Source: Aureispira anguillae
GTDB lineage: Bacteria; Bacteroidota; Bacteroidia; Chitinophagales; Saprospiraceae
Assembly: GCF_026000115.1 (NCBI RefSeq)
Contig: NZ_AP026867.1
Coordinates: 341,501-405,500, forward strand
Direction: 5' to 3'
Length of the DNA stretch: 64,000 bases
Position 1 is the first letter of the stretch. Each line of letters begins with the position of its first letter. Both the position numbers and the translations under genes were made by a program. Shown here piece by piece: positions 1-5,381 of this stretch. A model generated the notes under the pieces. The model was given only the letters and a program-made list of their open reading frames with translations. It made no database searches and was not told where the DNA came from.

Positions 1-468
1 TACTAGAACTTCCTCTTTATTTTCTCCAATAAATTGAACAACAACGATCCTTGCAACTTCATCTTCAGAGGTAATGGTTCCATTTTCAATTCTTTTATGT
101 GAGTTAGAATAGAATTTCAGAGTTTCAGAGCTTTTTTCATCAATATGAATCCCATGCTTTTCATAAAAGTATGTTCTAAGAAAGTCCCACATACCATCCC
201 ATGCTAGGTTGTTTTGAATTGACGTCATTAATATGATTCCATCAACCTCTCTAAATTGTTGAAAAATTCGAATAGATGCATCGATAAATAGTTTTGCATC
301 TTGTAAATGTTGACCATAGAACAAGTCCTTCTTTTGTTCTTTGAGGATGTAAAGACATGCATTATTTATAACATCAGCCTGTGCATTTGCTACTGTTATT
401 TCAGGAGACCTCTTAGATAACCTTGTTATTGATTCAATCAATATATCACAAGCTTTGTTAATATCCAT
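1..468 (-). CDS. Hypothetical protein, 3' end cut by window edge
   Basis: An open frame of 156 codons runs without a stop from an ATG at 468-466 off the left edge of the window, so the C-terminus is missing. A purine-rich AAGGAAG lies a few bases before the ATG and could be a ribosome binding site. The visible protein is acidic and mostly helical in character, beginning MDINKACDILIES, with no signal peptide, membrane segment or motif I recognise. It is divergent from the next unknown gene, 56 bases away, and lies in an accessory patch beside an insertion sequence. Function unknown. The length, the lack of stops and the start context support a real gene. Confidence 0.7.
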   Translation of the reverse strand, partial: MDINKACDILIESITRLSKRSPEITVANAQADVINNACLYILKEQKKDLFYGQHLQDAKLFIDASIRIFQQFREVDGIILMTSIQNNLAWDGMWDFLRTYFYEKHGIHIDEKSSETLKFYSNSHKRIENGTITSEDEVARIVVVQFIGENKEEVLV

Positions 469-524
469 ATTCTTCCTTAATTTTAAAAGATTAAAAATCA
501 TATGGAATATAATAATAATTTAAG

Positions 525-1523
525 TTGGATACAAAAGAAGGATATAAAGATTTAATAAGAAAGTTAGAAGAACGTGAGCTAAAGTTCAAAGTGGAAAGAA
601 ACTTTGCTGGACTCATAAATGTTTGTGAGCAAATGTTAGAGATGGACAGTAGTTTATTTATCAAAAAAAAATTTATTCCATTAAAAGCTTATTGTCTAGC
701 TAGGTTAGGAAAAAAAGAGAAAGGAGCAAAGACTTTTCATAGTGGTAGTGAGTATTGGTATTATACAGATAGAAATTTTGAATATAGAGCCTGGGATATA
801 ATTTCTTTGTTTGTTAATGCGGACCCAATTGATTTTTCATATTTGGAATTTAACACTCTTATAAGTTGGTTGAAGTCTATTGAGACTTCTTCCTTGGTGC
901 AAAATATCGTATTTGATTTTGAAGACATTGTGGGGGAAATTGATTTACCATCTGTTTCTGATGTGGATAAAGTAAATATAGAGTTTTCAGAAAAGCTATT
1001 AAAACTTACTTTTTCTGGAATGTTAAGATGGCCTGACGAAAAAATTTATTACGATAAATCAAAGAATAAGATATTAATACACTATAAAGATCATTTTCTT
1101 GATTTGCATGAAAAAGACCAATTTGAAGAAAATAAGAAACTAGCAAAGAAAGTAGGACATTTTGCCCCCCAAGAGATTGTGGATAAAGAAGTTCATTTTT
1201 TAATACCAAGGTTGTTAATGTTAGATTTTAGTCAAGTTCTTAAGAAAAATATGCCATCAATAAAATTAAAAGTTGATGAGGTAAGCAATTATTTGCATAA
1301 AAGACTTCTTACAAATAATCCTGATGTAGAGATTTTTGATGTGTGTCTAACAGAGGATAGTTTTCCCCGATTTTATAAAAAACTATTTAGCCTATTTGAA
1401 GATGAAGATCTAGATTACATGGAGGAAGATTTATTTAAAGCTATAATAGATACAAAACATGAAATTGCAAAAAAATGGCTGATAAAAGTAAACTCAAAAG
1501 CTAATGTTGATAATTTAATTTAG
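525..1523 (+). CDS. Hypothetical protein, TTG start
   Basis: Encodes 332 residues, soluble, rich in charged residues (many Lys, Glu, Asp), with no signal peptide or membrane segment. The N-terminal 70 residues are helical and could be TPR-like (LKAYCLARLGKKEKGAKTF), but I recognise no family. The reading frame opens with TTG at 525 just after an in-frame stop at 516. An ATG at 502 in another frame yields only 17 codons, so either the TTG is used or a single-base frameshift separates the true start from the body. The 3' end overlaps the convergent gene 1520-2083 by four bases. Function unknown. Confidence 0.65.
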   Translation: MDTKEGYKDLIRKLEERELKFKVERNFAGLINVCEQMLEMDSSLFIKKKFIPLKAYCLARLGKKEKGAKTFHSGSEYWYYTDRNFEYRAWDIISLFVNADPIDFSYLEFNTLISWLKSIETSSLVQNIVFDFEDIVGEIDLPSVSDVDKVNIEFSEKLLKLTFSGMLRWPDEKIYYDKSKNKILIHYKDHFLDLHEKDQFEENKKLAKKVGHFAPQEIVDKEVHFLIPRLLMLDFSQVLKKNMPSIKLKVDEVSNYLHKRLLTNNPDVEIFDVCLTEDSFPRFYKKLFSLFEDEDLDYMEEDLFKAIIDTKHEIAKKWLIKVNSKANVDNLI

Positions 1524-2083
1524 TCAACAAAGAAGCAAAGATGGAGATATTTGATATCATCAATTTCATCACAAAGAGTATCTATATCATCAATTAATCT
1601 GATTTTTGAGTTATTGGGAGGTCGATCAGTGATTCTTGAAATATGAATACTAGCATCCTCTGTATACTGTTCTGTATATGAAATAATATCTTCATAAGTC
1701 TTAAGAGAGGAATAGTATTCGTCTCGTTCAAATTGAGTTAGTGGACTAGCCATTGCAGCAAAGCTCATAAATTTTTTTATAGATGCCCAATAATCAGTAG
1801 GAAGGATTATTTTATATACGGTATCAACAGGAACTACAAAATAACAAATCCAAGAGTATTGGGAACCATCCATTTGACCACAAGCTCTTGTGTATTCAAA
1901 TTCCTGAGAATTATAACATCCAAAAGTATTAACCTTTGTATTGAATTCTAATGCTATTTGCGTTGATAGTTTGCTTGTGAATTCAATGAGTTTATTTTTT
2001 AAAGCTTTGAGATACATAAAGTTAAATATTATTTTATCTCTTACGAAAGAGATTAAAATAATATTTATTTTTGAGAACAACAC
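1520..2083 (-). CDS. Hypothetical protein
   Basis: Encodes up to 187 residues. The first 22 residues are unusually hydrophobic and basic and may be non-coding. A second in-frame ATG at 2017-2015 (MYLKALKNK) is a plausible alternative start giving about 165 residues. The body has a central Cys/Trp/Tyr-containing stretch (SQYSWICYFVVPVD) and an acidic C-terminus (DDIDTLCDEIDD). I recognise no family. The gene is convergent with the preceding unknown gene, overlapping it by four bases, a compact arrangement typical of small accessory genes. Function unknown. Confidence 0.6.
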   Translation of the reverse strand: MLFSKINIILISFVRDKIIFNFMYLKALKNKLIEFTSKLSTQIALEFNTKVNTFGCYNSQEFEYTRACGQMDGSQYSWICYFVVPVDTVYKIILPTDYWASIKKFMSFAAMASPLTQFERDEYYSSLKTYEDIISYTEQYTEDASIHISRITDRPPNNSKIRLIDDIDTLCDEIDDIKYLHLCFFVD

Positions 2084-2149
2084 GCTTTTGACTTGAAAAT
2101 AACAGTTCTTCTGTAACAGGGACTTTTTAATTATACTTATGCAGAAATT

Positions 2150-2500
2150 ATGAATGAATTAAACTGGAAACAAGTTTTAGAAATTGAAACTTATATAAAT
2201 AAAGTTATTGATGATAATGTCACAATGTTTGAAAAAATGTTTTGGGATCAGGGAAAGAAGGAGTATCTAACTTTAGATAAGAAGAAATATTATACGTTAA
2301 GCGATTTAAAAGAGTACTTTTATGAAAAATATCCTAATAACGAGTATTATAAAGGAGCCCACGAAGTAATTCAAGAACTATTTACTATTTCGTTATCTGG
2401 AGTTTGTAGGCTTACCACAGCGAGCAACCACAAGTTATTAGAAAAAAGCTTATATTTAAGAAAGCAAAAAACTAATAGTAATGCGAAAAGGAAAATTTAA
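2150..2500 (+). CDS. Hypothetical protein truncated by the IS element
   Basis: The frame starts with ATG at 2150 and encodes 116 residues, but only about the first 84 are native. From roughly 2398-2405 onward the frame reads into the left end of the IS3-family element, and the last 33 residues are specified by the element. The native part is a small, charged, helical protein with many Lys, Tyr and Glu and no recognised motif. No continuation is found on the other side of the element, where sequence of an unrelated minus-strand gene begins, so the 3' part has been lost. Best regarded as a disrupted gene. It overlaps the start of the transposase orfA by 20 bases. Confidence 0.55.
   Translation: MNELNWKQVLEIETYINKVIDDNVTMFEKMFWDQGKKEYLTLDKKKYYTLSDLKEYFYEKYPNNEYYKGAHEVIQELFTISLSGVCRLTTASNHKLLEKSLYLRKQKTNSNAKRKI
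2405..2432 (+). repeat. IS left inverted repeat
   Basis: Left terminal repeat beginning TGTAGGCTTACC. It pairs with 3616-3643 read on the minus strand at 21 of 28 positions, including the block GCAACCACA. Confidence 0.8.
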
Positions 2501-2777
2501 CACAGAAGAAAAGTTAAAGATTCTAGCCGAATGGGACTCAGGATCTAGTGTAGCGGACTTGAGTCGAAAACATCAAGTCAGTCCAGCGACATTGTATAAA
2601 TGGCGTAAAGAAACTATAGAAGACCAAGATGAGGACAAACGACGAATCAAGGATTTGGAAGCAGAAAATTCACGTTTGAAGAAGATGTACGCAAATTTAA
2701 GTATGAATCACGAGATCTTGCAAGAAGGTTATGCTCTGATAAAAAAGTTCCAAGCCCGAGACATCAAGAAGAAGTAG
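2481..2777 (+). CDS. IS3-family transposase OrfA
   Basis: Encodes 98 residues. Residues 1-45 form the helix-turn-helix of the IS3 OrfA / transposase_8 family (FNTEEKLKILAEWDSG, then VADLSRKHQVSPATLYKWR), which binds the element ends. Residues 55-85 form a leucine-zipper-like coiled coil (DLEAENSRLKKMYANL) used for multimer formation. It ends in TAG whose last base is the first base of orfB (TAGTG). A slippery heptamer lies near the 3' end, so part of the translation should shift to -1 and give the OrfAB fusion that is the active transposase; OrfA alone usually acts as a regulator. Confidence 0.92.
   Translation: MRKGKFNTEEKLKILAEWDSGSSVADLSRKHQVSPATLYKWRKETIEDQDEDKRRIKDLEAENSRLKKMYANLSMNHEILQEGYALIKKFQARDIKKK
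2741..2747 (+). other. Programmed -1 frameshift site A6G
   Basis: The heptamer AAAAAAG lies in the orfA frame as ATA-AAA-AAG, the canonical A_AAA_AAG slip site of IS3 elements. A -1 slip continues as GTT CCA AGC CCG without a stop straight into orfB, joining the HTH/zipper and DDE parts in one OrfAB protein. Confidence 0.85.
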
Positions 2778-3631
2778 TGGATTGTTTGTCTGAACGTTTT
2801 AGTGTTCGACGTAGTTGTGATGTATTGGGCTTTCGCCGTCAAACGTATTATCGTCGCAAAATGGGGCATCGACCAGATGTAGAAAAAGAACAAGAAGATC
2901 AATTATTGGCAAATTGGCTCTTACAGGTCACGAGTCGTTTTGTAGCTTGGGGCTTTTGGAAAGTGTTTTATTATTTACGTTTACAAGGCTGTATTTATAA
3001 TAACAAGAGAGTTTATCGAGTATGGCGTGAACTAGGTCTACATCTTCGTTTACCGCCCAAACGAAAACGTATTTACCGTAAATATCAAAAATTATTAGCT
3101 CCCAAGAATGCTAATGAAGGTTGGGCAATGGATTTTTTGAGCGATTGGATAATAGGGGCAGAAACGGAAGGTGTACAAAAACAGATTCGGATTGTCAATA
3201 TCATGGATGAAGGCTCTCGTAGGGCTTTATGGACAGAAGCTCATCGTAGCATTTCTGCTAAGAAATTAGTCACTATTTTAGATCAAGTTGTGGCTTACCT
3301 AGGTAAACCTAAATACATTCGTTGTGATAATGGACCAGAGTTTATTAGCAGTAAATTGCAAGCTTGGGCAGTTCAAAATAATATTGAGCTCAGATTTATT
3401 CAGCCTGGTAAGCCTAGTCAAAACGGTTTGATTGAGCGATTGAATAAAACCTTACGAGTAGAATGTTTAAATCTATGTTGGTTTCATTCTATGGAAGAAT
3501 TAAATGATGAACTACAAACTTGGTCAATGGCTTATAATTTTGAGCGACCACATGAAAATTTGAATAATCTAAGCCCTGATATTTTTGAACAGAAACGAGC
3601 TAATTTCTACTCTAATGTGGTTGCAGCTTAG
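2777..3631 (+). CDS. IS3-family transposase OrfB (DDE integrase core)
   Basis: Encodes 284 residues, probably made mainly as the C-terminal part of an OrfAB fusion after -1 slippage; a GTG overlaps the orfA stop. An HTH_21-like N-terminal region (VLGFRRQTYYRRK, then GFWKVFYYLRLQG) precedes the retroviral-type integrase core. The catalytic triad is visible: D119 in WAMDFLSDW, D184 in IRCDNGPEF and E220 in SQNGLIERLNKTLR, with 35 residues between the second D and E as in IS3 elements. The frame is intact and of normal length, so the element may still be active. It catalyses cut and copy transfer of the element ends. Confidence 0.93.
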   Translation: MDCLSERFSVRRSCDVLGFRRQTYYRRKMGHRPDVEKEQEDQLLANWLLQVTSRFVAWGFWKVFYYLRLQGCIYNNKRVYRVWRELGLHLRLPPKRKRIYRKYQKLLAPKNANEGWAMDFLSDWIIGAETEGVQKQIRIVNIMDEGSRRALWTEAHRSISAKKLVTILDQVVAYLGKPKYIRCDNGPEFISSKLQAWAVQNNIELRFIQPGKPSQNGLIERLNKTLRVECLNLCWFHSMEELNDELQTWSMAYNFERPHENLNNLSPDIFEQKRANFYSNVVAA

Positions 3632-3643
3632 GGTAAAGCTACA
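3616..3643 (-). repeat. IS right inverted repeat
   Basis: Right terminal repeat, reading TGTAGCTTTACC inward on the minus strand. It overlaps the last codons of orfB. Matches the left repeat at 21 of 28 positions. Confidence 0.8.
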
Positions 3644-3949
3644 TCTCCAGATTGTCATAGTCGAGAATGACAATTCCATTATAATCAATGAGGTTGTTTT
3701 TAGTTGGAGGGACAGGATGTTTCATCTTGCCATCTAATTTATAGGCTTGTGAGAAACGTCCAGATGGAGTAAAGCAAGGCAATTGTAGTTTTGCTTTTTG
3801 ATACTTCTTTTACCATTTAGTGCCAAAGTCTTTCTGACTTCAAAAACAGCTTGAGCATATACTCCAGTTTTTATTTGATTCATTAGAGCAGGAATTGAGA
3901 TATGACCTTTTTGAGCCTTATACAATCCATTCAGTAAGGTTACTTTCAT
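3644..3949 (-). pseudogene. VirE-N / primase-type protein fragment, frameshifted and truncated
   Basis: From an ATG at 3949 the frame reads MKVTLLNGLYKAQKG and continues for 71 codons before going out of frame. Moving one frame over from about 3804-3813 (a GGTAAAAGAAG run) restores the family pattern: LQLPCFTPSGRF, then LIDYNGIVILDYDNLE. The pair CFTPSG and GIVILDYD is the hallmark of the BT4734-like VirE N-terminal domain. That domain precedes P4-type primase/helicase proteins of Bacteroidota phages and conjugative elements. The second part stops at the IS right end. The gene therefore suffered a frameshift and lost its C-terminal region at the IS junction. It is a relic of an integrated element, not a functional protein. 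Confidence 0.75.
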
Positions 3950-3979
3950 ATTAGTATATTGGGAGGTTAGGAAATTTAT

Positions 3980-4264
3980 TTATTCAAGGAGCTGACGATA
4001 CTCCCTTGCGGTAAGTATGTCCAGTCCTGCTTCATATTCTTCTACTAAGCTAATTGGAGTTCTCCCAAGAACCTTAGCTATTCCAATCAAAATATCGAAA
4101 GGCATTTTGTTTGGACTGTTTAGGGTAGAAGTAAGTTTGTATTTGGTCGTTTTTAGTACTTCATGTAAATGCTTGAAATCATAGCTACTAAGTGATTTTT
4201 CAATGTATTGTCTGAAATTCTGCTGAGTTTTGTTTAATTTTGAATTTTGCGTAAGTCGTTGATT
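3980..4264 (-). pseudogene. Small ORF relic, possible phage/ICE regulator
   Basis: An open stretch of 94 codons ends at TAA (3982-3980) with a protein-like C-terminus (EEYEAGLDILTAREYRQLLE). It has no ATG until an internal Met at NKMPFDIL. Just upstream another frame reads LPKINDLRKIQN and then stops, and joining the two by one base in the A/T-rich run near 4230-4240 would give a plausible start. This suggests a second frameshifted gene next to the VirE-type relic and reading in the same direction. The sequence resembles a small helical DNA-binding protein only in general character, so no function is assigned. Confidence 0.45.
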
Positions 4265-4334
4265 TTAGGCAAGGCTTCGCCTTACCACTCTTTCGAGTAA
4301 TTTAGTTCGAGAAAACAATAAATTGCTGATTAGA

Positions 4335-4404
4335 GCTAGTGTGGAGAGTCGAACTCCATATCTATAAAATGATAGACACTTCCTCCAGTAGAAAGCACAC
4401 TAAC
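4335..4404 (-). ncRNA. Degenerate tRNA-like cloverleaf
   Basis: Read on the minus strand, 70 bases fold like a tRNA. A 7-bp acceptor pairs GTTAGTG with CACTAGC (one G-T). The D arm is CTTT/GAAG with a TGG-containing loop, and a perfect T arm has the stem TGGAG/CTCCA around the loop TTCGACT. The anticodon stem pairs GTCTA with TAGAT but encloses an 8-base loop (or TCTAT/ATAGA with 6), not 7, and the variable region is only one or two bases. No CCA follows. It could be a phage- or element-borne tRNA, a decayed tRNA at an attachment site, or another tRNA-like RNA. The T arm and acceptor make chance unlikely, but the identity is unclear. Confidence 0.35.
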
Positions 4405-4500
4405 TTGAACTGAGTGAAGGGCTTTCCCTCGTCTAAAACCTCCCAGAATAGACACCTTTAGTACGGTCACTCAGACCATTCGCCCACCCATTCCCCAATA
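4405..4500 (-). other. Hairpin-rich non-coding stretch next to the tRNA-like fold
   Basis: No gene is seen. On the minus strand there are several short perfect stems: GGTC/GACC, GTCTA/TAGAC and AGGG/CCCT, followed by ACTCA-GTTCAAG-TTAGT, which resembles a T arm with one mismatch. It may be part of the same structured transcript or a second decayed tRNA. I could not fit it to a complete cloverleaf. Confidence 0.25.
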
Positions 4501-4695
4501 AGCAGACGTGAAAACAGGATGAAAACTTAGCTAATGATATTGAATTTAACTATATTTATCACTTGATTTTTGATTTGATAAGTTGCAAAAATAATTTCAT
4601 CTGCGACAAATTTAGATTAAAAATGCAATATTAGTAACTTTTTAATCCAAAATGTTGCAAAAATAATCTATTGTTTATTTAATGTATTGTATCAA

Positions 4696-5067
4696 ATGTC
4701 TGTTAGCCAAAGATTTATCCAGATTTTAGATTACTTTGATAAAAATGCAACTAACTTCTCAAAAGAGTTGGATGTATCAAAAACAGCTATTACTCGTATA
4801 GCTCATGGAGATACCCTGCCTAGTTCAAAAGTATTGATTCCATTAGGAGAGAAGTTTGGGATAAATCTAAACTGGCTCTTGTTGGGAACTGGAGAAATGT
4901 TTGCAGATGAGAAAAGTGCTTCTGAAGGAATTAAAAAAGGTAAGGTCATAGATGTAAAGGCTCTTCAAAAAGAGAATGAACAATTGAAGGAACAGAACGG
5001 ACAACTCAAAGCTCATTTGAAGGACAAGGAAGAGATTATCTCGTTGTTGAAAGAGCGTAAGGTATAG
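4696..5067 (+). CDS. XRE-family transcriptional regulator, phage-repressor type
   Basis: Residues 1-65 form a helix-turn-helix of the XRE/CI type (FSKELDVSKTAITRIAHGD). It is followed by the LNWLLLGTGEMF motif that ends the DNA-binding domain in many Bacteroidota phage repressors. The C-terminal 40 residues are a strong coiled coil (LQKENEQLKEQNGQLKAHL), probably for dimerisation; there is no peptidase domain. The first ATG is at 4696; a TTG three codons earlier is possible but less likely. It probably binds operators of a resident phage or conjugative element. Its position beside VirE-type relics and a tRNA-like sequence fits a decayed integrated element. Confidence 0.85.
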   Translation: MSVSQRFIQILDYFDKNATNFSKELDVSKTAITRIAHGDTLPSSKVLIPLGEKFGINLNWLLLGTGEMFADEKSASEGIKKGKVIDVKALQKENEQLKEQNGQLKAHLKDKEEIISLLKERKV

Positions 5068-5224
5068 CTCAATATTCGGACATCTACAAAAAGACAAAAA
5101 TAGTCGAATTAAATATTTGTTTAACAAAGACTTAAAAGATTGAGGACACAAAATTCCTAATTCTCTATATTATAAAAAGAAAGAATATATATAGCAAAAG
5201 GCGTTTTGTTAACTTACTGATTAA

Positions 5225-5322
5225 TAATGTGTTGCGGTAAAAGGTTTTCTTTGGACTCCTGCAACCCCGACTGAATTATATAGGCGTAAACTATTGATGA
5301 ACGATAGTTTACGCTTTTTTTA
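5225..5322 (+). ncRNA. Candidate small structured RNA
   Basis: A stem (GTTGCGG at 5231-5237 with the CCTGCAAC region at 5258-5265) and an unpaired pyrimidine-rich stretch precede a very strong Rho-independent terminator, about 220 bases after the repressor gene, with no open frame between. This may be a free small RNA or just the 3' untranslated end of the repressor transcript. No promoter matching the Bacteroidota consensus was found. Confidence 0.3.
5284..5321 (+). terminator. Rho-independent terminator
   Basis: Perfect 11-bp stem GCGTAAACTAT / ATAGTTTACGC with a 9-base loop followed by seven T. Ends the repressor transcript or the candidate small RNA. Confidence 0.9.
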
Positions 5323-5381
5323 TAATAGGGATTATGCTTATGTGCCATGTCTCCCAAAATCAGAAGTTAAGTCAACTTTTC

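Larger units (their letters stand above)
2405..3643 (+). mobile_element. Complete IS3-family insertion sequence
   Basis: About 1.24 kb, bounded by imperfect inverted repeats of 28 bases (2405-2432 and 3616-3643; 21 matches, both starting TGTAG and sharing GCAACCACA). It holds two overlapping transposase frames, orfA and orfB, in the usual IS3 arrangement. The match between the ends may extend outward: CTGGAG precedes the left end and CTCCAG follows the right end, with one base of offset, so the true tips could be near 2398 and 3649. No target-site duplication is visible at either choice of boundary. The two flanks belong to different broken genes, suggesting a deletion or recombination next to the element. 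Confidence 0.88.

Noticed and set aside
2396-3651. ATCTGGAG / CTCCAGAT as a target-site duplication of the IS
   Set aside because: The two copies are inverted, not direct; a duplication must be direct. They are either part of the terminal repeats or chance.
4405-4500. A second complete tRNA, type II like serine
   Set aside because: A T-arm-like hairpin and a variable-arm-like stem are present, but no acceptor pairing or proper D and anticodon arms could be fitted.
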